10,801 bases of DNA from Oscillospiraceae bacterium (GCA_020024185.1 JAHHUD010000055.1:1-10801); one strand, 5' to 3'. Positions 1 to 7,075 are shown, numbered from the stretch's first letter. A program made the numbers and translations. Notes: generated from the sequence alone by a model not told the origin.

Positions 1-597
1 GTAAAATATTCAATTGAATTTATCAAAAGTATAATTGGTCAGTTTTATCAAAATGAATACTCTTTCAAAGTTTATGCAACACAAACAGGTTATCTTATTA
101 AAATTGTTGGACAAGAAGCAGGCTGTCTTATAGGCAGAAAAGGTGAAACAATGGAAGCTATCAGCTACCTTACTTCCCTTGCTGCAAACAGATTTGAAGA
201 CAGTGACGAAAAAATATCTGTTGATGTTGCAGACTATCGTCAAAAAAGAGAAAAAGATTTGCAACAGCTTGCAAAGAAAATGGCAATTAAAGTTGCAAAA
301 AGTGGCAGAAATTATAGCTTTGAACCTATGAATCCTTACGAAAGAAGAATTATTCACGCAACAGTTGGAGAAATTTCCGGTGTTAAGAGTGAAAGCAAAG
401 GTGAAGGTAATCAAAGACGAGTTGTGATTTACTCTACATCTCCAAGAAAACCAAGAACAAACGGTGGCAGAAATAATAACCGTCGTGGTGGAAATAGAGA
501 AAAAAGAGAAAATCAGCCAGAAGTTGCACAGAAAACAAGAGAAACAAAACTTGTTGATAACGCAGGCACTTCCCTTTATTCTAAAATTGAATTATAA
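1..597 (+). CDS. jag: Jag / KhpB (SpoIIIJ-associated) RNA-binding protein, 5' end cut off
   Basis: Reading frame 1 is open from the first base to the TAA at 595-597, giving the last 198 residues; the start lies outside the window. A type II KH domain shows its GxxG loop as G45-R46-K47-G48 (visible-residue numbering), followed by the usual M-E-A-I-S-Y-L helix. An R3H domain follows, with R115 and H119 in the Asn-Pro-Tyr-Glu-Arg-Arg context. Family members bind RNA and act in envelope growth and division, near the YidC/SpoIIIJ insertase, whose gene usually lies directly upstream. The missing part should hold the N-terminal Jag_N domain. After about residue 145 comes a tail of about 50 residues rich in Arg, Asn and Gly (RGG-like), probably disordered, longer than I expect for the family. 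mnmE, the common downstream neighbour, is absent, and a terminator follows at once. Identification is very secure. Confidence 0.95.
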   Translation, partial: VKYSIEFIKSIIGQFYQNEYSFKVYATQTGYLIKIVGQEAGCLIGRKGETMEAISYLTSLAANRFEDSDEKISVDVADYRQKREKDLQQLAKKMAIKVAKSGRNYSFEPMNPYERRIIHATVGEISGVKSESKGEGNQRRVVIYSTSPRKPRTNGGRNNNRRGGNREKRENQPEVAQKTRETKLVDNAGTSLYSKIEL

Positions 598-600
598 TTT

Positions 601-633
601 AAAACTCCAGACCTTTGGTCTGGAGTTTTGTTT
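601..633 (+). terminator. Rho-independent terminator of jag
   Basis: A perfect 13-bp inverted repeat (601-613 with 617-629) around a three-base loop is followed by a short T-rich tail. It begins three bases after the jag stop codon, so jag transcription ends here and is not shared with the next gene. Confidence 0.92.
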
Positions 634-651
634 AAATATAGGTAAAATAAT

Positions 652-681
652 TTTCAACAATAAAACATAATAATGTTGAAA
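652..681. repeat. 8-bp inverted repeat TTTCAACA-N14-TGTTGAAA, possible operator
   Basis: The arms at 652-659 and 674-681 are perfectly complementary across 14 bases. No T-tract follows, so it is not a terminator. The right arm overlaps the -35 box of a candidate upstream promoter for the zinc-binding mini-protein gene (676-704, TTGAAA-N17-TAAAAT). A protein-binding site is a possible reading. The DNA is AT-rich and chance occurrence is a real alternative. Confidence 0.3.
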
Positions 682-752
682 GTTTAATCGCCATAAATTA
701 AAATATAATATGTTTTTTATAAAATTGTTTTTAACATGAGTTTATGTTTATG

Positions 753-781
753 TTGAAAACTTTTTGCGTTTAATATAAAAT
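753..781 (+). promoter_or_regulatory. Candidate sigma-A promoter for the zinc-binding mini-protein
   Basis: TTGAAA at 753-758 and TAAAAT at 776-781 are separated by exactly 17 bases. Transcription would start near 788, on top of the ATG at 787, so translation from 787 would be nearly leaderless; this supports the start at 826. A second match with the same boxes and spacing lies upstream at 676-704, so the gene may have tandem promoters, both preceded by ATG in the pattern ATGTTGAAA. Confidence 0.55.
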
Positions 782-812
782 AATTTATGTTAAACGAAAC
801 AGCACATTTTCC

Positions 813-820
813 GGAAAGGA
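813..820 (+). promoter_or_regulatory. Shine-Dalgarno site that fixes the start at 826
   Basis: GGAAAGGA lies five bases before the ATG at 826. No comparable site precedes the in-frame ATG at 787, which would add 13 residues. The site therefore decides in favour of the shorter protein, which begins immediately at its first cysteine pair. Confidence 0.8.
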
Positions 821-825
821 CTTAT

Positions 826-1005
826 ATGTGCGATTTATGCAAACAAAACCCATGCTCTTATTTGTGTCCAAATACCACAGATGAAGAAATATTATTTTGC
901 CCTGTGTGCAACAGAGAGTTGTCCAGTGTGGCATATATTTCTGAAAAAGGAGAAATTTTGGGTTGTGACCAATGTGTTACAGAAAAAAATCTGTATAACA
1001 GCTAA
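826..1005 (+). CDS. Small eight-cysteine zinc-ribbon-like protein
   Basis: This encodes 59 residues from the ATG at 826, chosen for its strong ribosome site; an in-frame ATG at 787 is an alternative. It has eight cysteines in four pairs: C2/C5 (CxxC), C10/C14 (CxxxC), C25/C28 (CxxC) and C47/C50 (CxxC). Two four-Cys zinc sites, probably the first two pairs and the last two pairs, are the natural reading. There is no signal peptide or membrane segment, so it is probably cytoplasmic. The opening pattern Cys-Asp-x-Cys...Pro-Cys...Cys-Pro-Asn resembles small uncharacterised proteins I recall in many Clostridia. Role unknown: metal storage, nucleic-acid binding or protein-protein contact are all open. 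It stands alone between two terminators with its own promoter, so neighbours give no hint. Confidence 0.8.
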   Translation: MCDLCKQNPCSYLCPNTTDEEILFCPVCNRELSSVAYISEKGEILGCDQCVTEKNLYNS

Positions 1006-1011
1006 TTAGTC

Positions 1012-1048
1012 ACAAAAAAATACCTCTCTTAACAGAGAGGTATTTTTT
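1012..1048. terminator. Bidirectional terminator between convergent genes
   Basis: The arms TACCTCTCT (1021-1029) and AGAGAGGTA (1034-1042) enclose a four-base loop. An A-run lies on the left and a T-run on the right, so the hairpin can end transcription from both the zinc-protein gene (+) and the exporter gene (-). The T-run contains the stop codon of the minus-strand gene at 1047-1049. Confidence 0.9.
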
Positions 1049-1553
1049 ATTTTTCTTTTATCTCTTTTGGCAAATAAATTCTGTTTATAATATATGCAAT
1101 AAGTATACCTGTAAAAGTATCAAGCAATCTGTTACATAAAAATAAAAATGGGTCAGATGTTGTAGGACGGCTTAAAGTTATAATAAGATAAGTTGCACAG
1201 GCAATAGGTATACTGTCTGTTTTCTTTAAAAGCAGTAAGCTGTATATAACCGGTATAACTGCAACAGAAATAAGAATATATCTAAAAATAAAATGAGCAT
1301 TACTCAATAAATAAACATTAGTAAGAAAAATAATACTTCCCCATAATCCACCAATCATTGTGCCAATCATTCTGTTTTTTCCGGCAGTTTTAAGACTGTC
1401 CATTGTAGGCTGTATGCATAAAACTGCAGCAAAAGCAATATCAAAAGGTTGGCTTATGCCTGCTCTTATTGCAGATACAAGCAGAGATATAAAAACAACC
1501 AATGCAGTTTTAACTGTGCGCATACCTAAATGTGGTAATTTTTTGTTTTCCAT
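1047..1553 (-). CDS. Short aromatic-acid-exporter / FUSC-type integral membrane protein
   Basis: The product has 168 residues, with an ATG at 1551-1553 preceded on the minus strand by AAAGGAG at a spacing of about six bases. The N-terminal pattern (GMRTVKTAL, then a hydrophobic helix, then CIQPTMDSLKTAG and R-x-x-GT-x-x-GG) matches the aromatic acid exporter family 1 / FUSC-like N-terminal domain. Four to five membrane segments can be seen, at roughly 13-31, 37-50, 63-80, 88-110 and 114-128, with another near 142-160. Relatives often carry a C-terminal cytoplasmic domain; this protein ends just after the last membrane helix with a basic tail, so it is the short form. Export of aromatic or amphipathic small molecules is the family expectation only; the substrate is unknown. 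It is transcribed alone from a divergent promoter. Confidence 0.75.
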   Translation of the reverse strand: MENKKLPHLGMRTVKTALVVFISLLVSAIRAGISQPFDIAFAAVLCIQPTMDSLKTAGKNRMIGTMIGGLWGSIIFLTNVYLLSNAHFIFRYILISVAVIPVIYSLLLLKKTDSIPIACATYLIITLSRPTTSDPFLFLCNRLLDTFTGILIAYIINRIYLPKEIKEK

Positions 1554-1582
1554 ATTTAGCTCCTTTACGTTCTATCCGATAA

Positions 1583-1611
1583 ATTATAAAACGGTCAAAA
1601 AATAAAATCAA
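1583..1611 (-). promoter_or_regulatory. Sigma-A promoter of the exporter gene
   Basis: Read on the minus strand, TTGATT (1606-1611) and a perfect TATAAT (1583-1588) are 17 bases apart. The expected start near 1576 leaves a leader of about 23 bases before the ATG at 1553, enough for the Shine-Dalgarno site. It is back-to-back with an equivalent promoter on the + strand. Confidence 0.75.
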
Positions 1612-1635
1612 TAGATTATATAAATATTATGATGT

Positions 1636-1664
1636 TTGATTTTATAATGTTAATCATATATAAT
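1636..1664 (+). promoter_or_regulatory. Sigma-A promoter of the CPBP protease-tadA operon
   Basis: TTGATT at 1636-1641 and a perfect TATAAT at 1659-1664 are separated by 17 bases. The boxes and spacing are identical to those of the minus-strand promoter 25 bp away. Expected transcription starts about 26 bases before the ATG at 1698. Confidence 0.75.
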
Positions 1665-1697
1665 AAATTAAATATTTAAAAATTATTGAGGATTTAA

Positions 1698-2603
1698 ATG
1701 AAAAATAGAAAAATAAAATATACCTATAACATATTGGGACTTGCTATTATTATATTTTTGGCAATACGAGAAATTTGTACTGCGATTTTTACAAGGTTTG
1801 GCTTTAAAACAGATAACTTTTTGGGTATGGGCATATATATGTTGATATTTTTGGCATCTTGTCTTATACCAACAATAATGATGGAAAATACTCTGGGTAT
1901 TCACCCAAAAATGTTTAAAAAAGTAAAACCTGCAAAAGCAGTAAATCTTGTTTTTTTATCTTATTTTATAATACTTATAACCAATATTGTAAACGGAGTT
2001 ATACATGCTCTTTTAAAAAATGTCGGTCTTAATTTTAAACCGAGAATTATTCAACTTCCGGAAAATAAGTTTATTTTAATTTTATATTTTGTTTTTATCT
2101 GTATTATGCCTGCCATATTAGAAGAAATTTTTCTTCGTGGATATGTGTTTAACGCATTTAAACAATGGGGACAAACTTTTGCAATAGTTGTATCTTCATT
2201 GTGTTTTGCCCTTATGCACTCATCACTTGATAATGTTTTGGTTTATTTTGTGTGTGGTGTTTTGCTGGCAGTGGTATATATTATTACAGATAGTATTTTT
2301 ACATGTATGCTTTTACACTTTGTAAATAATACTGTGTCATTTTTTATAATGTATTTTCAACAACAAGTCAATGCAGTATCAGCATTGACAATGATTGCCT
2401 ATATAAATGTTGCAACAATAGTTCTTGGATTTATTGGAAAAATTTATCTTGATAAAAATAATATTCACATAAAAGATTATATCCAAAAAGATAATGAGCT
2501 TATAAAAAAAATAACAGCATCTTCAAAAAGTTATTTTGCATTATCTGCATTTGCACTGCTTTTATTTTTTGCAGCTTATCAAAGTTTTATAAGTTTGACA
2601 TAA
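1698..2603 (+). CDS. CPBP-family intramembrane metalloprotease (Rce1/CAAX protease-like)
   Basis: The product has 301 residues; the start is supported by GAGGA five bases before the ATG. The three catalytic motifs of the CPBP family are present in hydrophobic segments: E142-E143 with R147 (EExxxR), H174 in the Phe-Ala-Leu-Met-His context, and H207 with N211 (HxxxN). About eight membrane helices are visible, including one at about 12-30 and a final one at about 275-297 after a charged stretch (roughly 252-272). The fold is that of Rce1, where the glutamates activate water for peptide cleavage inside the membrane. Bacterial members serve in bacteriocin maturation or immunity, or are uncharacterised. 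No bacteriocin gene lies nearby, so the substrate is unknown. All catalytic residues are intact. tadA starts nine bases downstream in the same operon, which looks like shared transcription, not shared function. Confidence 0.88.
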   Translation: MKNRKIKYTYNILGLAIIIFLAIREICTAIFTRFGFKTDNFLGMGIYMLIFLASCLIPTIMMENTLGIHPKMFKKVKPAKAVNLVFLSYFIILITNIVNGVIHALLKNVGLNFKPRIIQLPENKFILILYFVFICIMPAILEEIFLRGYVFNAFKQWGQTFAIVVSSLCFALMHSSLDNVLVYFVCGVLLAVVYIITDSIFTCMLLHFVNNTVSFFIMYFQQQVNAVSALTMIAYINVATIVLGFIGKIYLDKNNIHIKDYIQKDNELIKKITASSKSYFALSAFALLLFFAAYQSFISLT

Positions 2604-2612
2604 GAGGTTTAT

Positions 2613-3065
2613 ATGACACATAGAGATTATATGAAACGTGCAGTTGAGCTTGCACACATGGCATATAAAATGGGAGAAGTTCCTGTGGGTGCAGTTGTTG
2701 TACATAAAGGAAAAATTATTGGAGAAGGCTATAATCGCAGAGAAACCGATAACATGGCAACATCTCATGCTGAGATACTTGCGATAGAACAGGCTTGTAG
2801 AAATCTGGATAGCTGGAGATTGGAAAACTGCACTTTGTATGTAACGCTTGAACCTTGTGCTATGTGTACAGGTGCAATAATAAACAGCAGAATAAAAATG
2901 GTTGTTTATTCACTTATAGATTTCAAAGCAGGTGCAATGGGTGGACTTTGCGATTTAACACAATTGTCATTTAACCATAAACCAGAAATTATAATGGGTG
3001 TTATGGAAGATGAAAGCAGAGAAATTTTAAATAAATTTTTTAAAAATTTGAGAGAAAAGAAATAA
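2613..3065 (+). CDS. tadA: tRNA-specific adenosine(34) deaminase
   Basis: The product has 150 residues, the normal length for TadA. It converts A34 to inosine in the wobble position of tRNA-Arg(ACG), allowing CGU, CGC and CGA to be read, in the cytoplasm. The zinc and catalytic motifs are complete: H52-A53-E54 (zinc ligand and proton-shuttle Glu) and P81-C82-x-x-C85 (two zinc ligands). Other family signatures are EVPVGAVVV near the N-terminus and the Gly-Ala-Met-Gly-Gly stretch near 107-111. The Shine-Dalgarno AAGAGG (2602-2607) overlaps the stop codon of the upstream protease gene, so the two are transcribed and probably translated together. Several Clostridia and Bacilli have SRP RNA or dnaX near tadA; here a terminator follows instead. 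Identification is very secure. Confidence 0.96.
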   Translation: MTHRDYMKRAVELAHMAYKMGEVPVGAVVVHKGKIIGEGYNRRETDNMATSHAEILAIEQACRNLDSWRLENCTLYVTLEPCAMCTGAIINSRIKMVVYSLIDFKAGAMGGLCDLTQLSFNHKPEIIMGVMEDESREILNKFFKNLREKK

Positions 3066-3073
3066 ATACAAAC

Positions 3074-3108
3074 GGGAGGAATATTATAATGTATTCTTCC
3101 CTTTTTTT
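3074..3108 (+). terminator. Terminator of the CPBP protease-tadA operon
   Basis: A 10-bp stem (3074-3083 with 3092-3101, one G-T pair) with an eight-base loop is followed by seven T residues. It lies nine bases after the tadA stop codon. Confidence 0.9.
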
Positions 3109-3132
3109 GTATGAATTTTATGTTAAATCTTT

Positions 3133-3148
3133 GTGTAATATATTGCAC
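3133..3148. promoter_or_regulatory. Imperfect palindrome over the RND promoter -35 box, possible operator
   Basis: GTGTAATATATTGCAC reads as two 8-base half-sites with seven of eight positions complementary. Its right half contains the -35 box TTGCAC, so a bound protein would block RNA polymerase. RND pump genes are commonly controlled by TetR or MarR-type repressors, which use such sites. No regulator gene is adjacent, so this is only a candidate. Confidence 0.35.
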
Positions 3149-3171
3149 GTAAAAAATAAAAGTATTATTAT
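3143..3171 (+). promoter_or_regulatory. Sigma-A promoter of the RND transporter gene
   Basis: TTGCAC (3143-3148) and TATTAT (3166-3171) are 17 bases apart. The expected transcript starts about 40 bases before the ATG at 3218 and includes the AAGGA ribosome site at 3204-3208. Confidence 0.6.
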
Positions 3172-3217
3172 TTAAAAAAATTCAGTTTATATTTATAAAT
3201 AAAAAGGATAAAGCTAT

Positions 3218-6200
3218 ATGATAAAACAAAGTGTAAAAAAACCATTTACAATATTGGTGGCAGTTGTTTTGGTTATAGTGTTGGGTGTAATATCTTTTTT
3301 ACGTCTTAATACAGACCTTTTGCCGTCTATGGATTTGCCGTATGTTTTGGTTATGACAACTTCTCCGGGCTCATCTCCGGAAAAGGTGGAAATGTCTGTA
3401 ACAAAACCTCTTGAACAAGCTTTGGCAACAACAAGTGGGCTTGAAAATATCCAAAGTATGTCCATGGAACATCAAAGTGTAATTGTGATGGAATTTAACC
3501 AAAATGTAAATATGGATTCTGCCATGATAGAAATGAACAGCAGCATAGATATGGTTAAAGCATATTTTGATGACAATGTTTCTTCCCCTATGATTATGAA
3601 AATGAATCCTGATATGCTACCTATCCAGGTTATCAGTGTTGATAAAGACGGTATGGATATAAAACAGCTCAGCCATTACATCAAAAATGAAATACAACCG
3701 TATTTTGAAAGGATAGATGGTGTTGCAACAGTCAATATAAGTGGGCTTGTTGAAGATTATGTTGACATAGCTTTAAATCAGGAAAAAATTGATAATATAA
3801 ATGATAAAATTCTTAAAGCAGTAGATAAATCACTGTATAAAGCTAAAAAAGAATTAGATAATGCAAAAGCAAAAATAACAGATGGAAAAAATCAGCTTGA
3901 AGCACAAAAAAATGAAGCTTTCAACAAAATGGCAGAAGGAAGTGCAAAACTTGATTCTGCTCAGGCACAATTACAGTCAATTGTTGCAAGCAAAACAAAG
4001 CTTGAGGCAAAGAAAAAAATTCTTGAAAATGCTTTGCCGGCAGTCGAGGGAATTTCAAAATTAAAACAAGCAAAAACTATGATAGATTTGGCACAAGAAA
4101 AAGGTGTCACAGATGACATGACTGTTACCCAGGCAATAGAGCATTTGAAATCTTTGTCACAAGAAAATTCAACAGATTTAATAATTAAAGGTTTTGAAGG
4201 GTTATTAAGTTCCGGATTGTTTTCAGAAAATGAAACAGTTGGTCAGATAAAAAATAAAGTAAATGAGCAAATTGCAAATATAGAAAATACTTTAAGAAAC
4301 ATTGGCGTAAACGAAATTATTATACAAACAGGAAGTCCTGAAGTTTTAAATACAGAAATATCTCTTGTAAATAGTGAAATACAACAGACCACTATTATGG
4401 TGTCACAACTTCAAAATACAGTTGCAGAGCTTGAAAAAGGATACATACAGCTTGAAAAAGCAAAAATGGAAGCAGTAACAGCTATGTCGGTTGGCACATC
4501 TCAACTGGAAACAGCTCAGATAGAAGTTGATAAAGGCGTAAAAGAATTTGAAAATGCTCGTGATGAGGCATTAAAAAATGCTAACATTGACAGTCTTGTT
4601 ACACAGGAAATGATAAGTAATGTTATGCACGCACAAAACTTTTCAATGCCGGCAGGATACATAAAGGTTGGAGAAGAAAAAATATCTGTAAAAGTTGGTG
4701 AAAAATTTACAGATATTGATGAACTTAAAAATCTTATGCTTGTTGATATGGGCATAGATGGAGTAGAGCCGATATATCTTAAAGATGTTGCAGATGTATC
4801 AATAAAAGATAATGCAAAAGAAAGTTTTGTAAAGGTAAATGGTAATGACGGTATAGTTTTGTCTTTTCAAAAATCAAGTGTAGCATCAACAAGTGAAGTT
4901 TCAAAAAATATTTCTGCATCAATAAAAGAGATAACTCAAAAAACACAAGGATTGAATATAGCAAAACTTATGGACCAGGGTGACTATATAAATATGGTTA
5001 TCAACAGTGTTATAGCAAATCTGGTGTATGGTGGTATTATTGCCCTTTTGGTTTTGATTGTTTTCTTAAAATCAATAAGACCAACAATAGTAATTGCTTT
5101 TTCAATTCCGTTAAGTCTCTTGTTTGCTATTGTGCTTATGTATTTCAGCAAAGTTACTCTAAATATGATTTCTCTTGCAGGGCTTGCATTGGCAGTTGGT
5201 ATGCTGGTTGATAACAGTATTGTTGTTATAGAAAATATATATCGTCTTAGAAGTCTTGGATACAGCAAAGTAAGAGCAGCAGTTGATGGCACAAAACAGG
5301 TTGGCGCAGCTATTGCATCTTCAACTTTGACAACAATATGTGTATTTTTGCCAATTGTATTTACACAAGGGTTAACAAGACAAGTGTTCACAGATATGGG
5401 GCTTACTATTGCTTATGCACTTATAGCAAGTCTTTTGGTTGCCCTTACATTTGTGCCTTGTCTTGCCTCAAATATTATTGGAGAAAGCAAAGATAATGTT
5501 CCAAAATTTACAATAAAAATTATAGAACTTTATGAAAAAGCATTAAGATTTAATCTAAAGCATAAATGGATAGTTATTTCACTTTCATTAGGTTTATTGG
5601 TATATACTTTATTTTCTGCAACAAAAATGCCAATGACATTTATTCCGTCAATGGACTCACCTCAAATGTCAATGACACTTACAATGCCGTCAGATACACC
5701 TGACGAAGATTTCTATAACGCAGGATTTAGCATTGCAGAAAAGGTTCAAAATATACAAGATGTCAACAGTGTTGCAGTTATGCAAAGTAGTGGCAGTATG
5801 ATGTCCGGCGGACAGTCTAAAGAGAAAATCCTTTCTTTTTATGTTGTCTTGGAGGAAGATAAAAGCCTTTCAAATACACAAGTTGCAAAACTTATAGAAG
5901 AAAGCTTGCCAGCATATAAAGAAAATCTTGTAGTTTCCACAGATAATACAGGTATATCTATGATTGCAGGCAGCGGTATATCTGCTACAATAAAAGGAAA
6001 TGATTTTGACACTTTGGCAAAACTTTCTTCAGATGTAGCGGGAGTTATTAAGTCAGTTGAAGGTGTTGAAGCAGTTGATGACGGCAGCGGTGAACGCAGT
6101 GAAGAATTGAGAATAGAAATAGACAAAGAAAAATCAATGAAACATCAACTGACAACTGCACAGATTTATCAAAAAGTATCACAAGCACTCACAGAAAAAA

Positions 6201-7075
6201 CAACAACTACAACATTCACTTTTGACGGAAAAGACTATAAAGGTTATATAACATCAAATGAAGAATTTACCAAAGATAATATCGGAGATATTGTAATTGG
6301 AAAACAAACAGAAAAAAACGGCAAAGAAAGTTTGATAAAATTATCTGATGTTTGCACTATTACAACAGCACAAAGCCCACAGACTATAAATCGAGATAAT
6401 CAGTCCAGAACATATACAGTCACAGCAACAATTAAAGAAGGTTATAATGTAAGCCTTGTAAGCCGTGAAGTAGAAAAAGTTTTAAAAGACTTTAAGTTGC
6501 CGGAGGGTTATTACCTTGATTTAGGTGGAGAAAATAAAATGATACAAGAATCTATGCGAGATATGATGTTAATGATATTACTCGCTGTAATATTTATTTA
6601 TCTTATTATGGTAGCACAGTTCCAAAGTTTATTGTCACCATTTATCGTTTTATTTACAATACCACTTGCCTTTACCGGTGGGTTACTTGCGTTACAAGTG
6701 ACAAACACAGTATTAAGTATAGTTTCTATGATAGGATTTTTGGTTTTGGCAGGTATTGTTGTTAACAACGGTATCGTTTTTGTTGACTATGCAAACCAAC
6801 TTAGAATGGAAGGTATGGAAAGACAAGAAGCTTTAGTAAAAACAGGTAAAGACAGATTAAGACCAATTCTTATGACAGCGCTCACAACCATACTTGCAAT
6901 GTCAACAATGGCATTTGGCGTTGGCATGGGCGCAGAAATGAGTCAAGGCATGGCAATAGTTTCCATAGGTGGTCTTACTTATGCAACATTGCTCACATTA
7001 TTTCTTGTTCCTGCTTTATATGACATTCTTCACAAAAAAGATGTAAAAAATATAGAAGTAAACTTTGCAAAATAA
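3218..7075 (+). CDS. RND-family efflux transporter with a coiled-coil insertion (SwrC/AcrB-like)
   Basis: The product has 1285 residues. The RND plan is complete: a first helix at about 10-29, a first outer domain, helices 2-6 at about 598-765, a seventh at about 784-803, a second outer domain, and helices 8-12 from about 1117. The TM4 motif is GMLVDNSIVVIEN with D665 (aligned with AcrB D407) and N666 in place of D408. In TM10, N1183 stands where AcrB has K940. RPILMT of TM11 is present. This residue set resembles SwrC (YerP) of Bacillus, a surfactin-resistance pump, more than Gram-negative AcrB. The protein exceeds the usual 1030-1070 residues because of an insertion at about 193-457, just after the conserved strand ending at D192; the normal fold resumes around S459. 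Its flanks (about 205-290 and 395-455) look like coiled coil. No membrane-fusion partner is beside it. Proton-driven export is the family role; the substrate is unknown. Confidence 0.9.
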   Translation: MIKQSVKKPFTILVAVVLVIVLGVISFLRLNTDLLPSMDLPYVLVMTTSPGSSPEKVEMSVTKPLEQALATTSGLENIQSMSMEHQSVIVMEFNQNVNMDSAMIEMNSSIDMVKAYFDDNVSSPMIMKMNPDMLPIQVISVDKDGMDIKQLSHYIKNEIQPYFERIDGVATVNISGLVEDYVDIALNQEKIDNINDKILKAVDKSLYKAKKELDNAKAKITDGKNQLEAQKNEAFNKMAEGSAKLDSAQAQLQSIVASKTKLEAKKKILENALPAVEGISKLKQAKTMIDLAQEKGVTDDMTVTQAIEHLKSLSQENSTDLIIKGFEGLLSSGLFSENETVGQIKNKVNEQIANIENTLRNIGVNEIIIQTGSPEVLNTEISLVNSEIQQTTIMVSQLQNTVAELEKGYIQLEKAKMEAVTAMSVGTSQLETAQIEVDKGVKEFENARDEALKNANIDSLVTQEMISNVMHAQNFSMPAGYIKVGEEKISVKVGEKFTDIDELKNLMLVDMGIDGVEPIYLKDVADVSIKDNAKESFVKVNGNDGIVLSFQKSSVASTSEVSKNISASIKEITQKTQGLNIAKLMDQGDYINMVINSVIANLVYGGIIALLVLIVFLKSIRPTIVIAFSIPLSLLFAIVLMYFSKVTLNMISLAGLALAVGMLVDNSIVVIENIYRLRSLGYSKVRAAVDGTKQVGAAIASSTLTTICVFLPIVFTQGLTRQVFTDMGLTIAYALIASLLVALTFVPCLASNIIGESKDNVPKFTIKIIELYEKALRFNLKHKWIVISLSLGLLVYTLFSATKMPMTFIPSMDSPQMSMTLTMPSDTPDEDFYNAGFSIAEKVQNIQDVNSVAVMQSSGSMMSGGQSKEKILSFYVVLEEDKSLSNTQVAKLIEESLPAYKENLVVSTDNTGISMIAGSGISATIKGNDFDTLAKLSSDVAGVIKSVEGVEAVDDGSGERSEELRIEIDKEKSMKHQLTTAQIYQKVSQALTEKTTTTTFTFDGKDYKGYITSNEEFTKDNIGDIVIGKQTEKNGKESLIKLSDVCTITTAQSPQTINRDNQSRTYTVTATIKEGYNVSLVSREVEKVLKDFKLPEGYYLDLGGENKMIQESMRDMMLMILLAVIFIYLIMVAQFQSLLSPFIVLFTIPLAFTGGLLALQVTNTVLSIVSMIGFLVLAGIVVNNGIVFVDYANQLRMEGMERQEALVKTGKDRLRPILMTALTTILAMSTMAFGVGMGAEMSQGMAIVSIGGLTYATLLTLFLVPALYDILHKKDVKNIEVNFAK

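Noticed and set aside
10..414. 134-codon minus-strand frame at the left edge
   Set aside because: It is the antisense shadow of jag, Phe/Cys/Asn-rich from reversed Lys and Ala codons, without a ribosome site.
551..559. DnaA-box-like TGTTGATAA in jag, and TTATCAACA at 9731-9739
   Set aside because: Each has one mismatch to TTATCCACA, they are isolated and one is inside a gene; no cluster suggests an origin in this window.
787..825. Upstream ATG at 787 as the start of the zinc-binding mini-protein
   Set aside because: It has no Shine-Dalgarno site and coincides with the expected transcription start of the promoter at 753-781. The ATG at 826 has GGAAAGGA at five bases.
3066..3217. SRP RNA gene after tadA, a common location in Bacillota
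   Set aside because: The 152-base gap holds only a terminator and a promoter; no GC-rich helix or conserved SRP tetraloop sequence is present.
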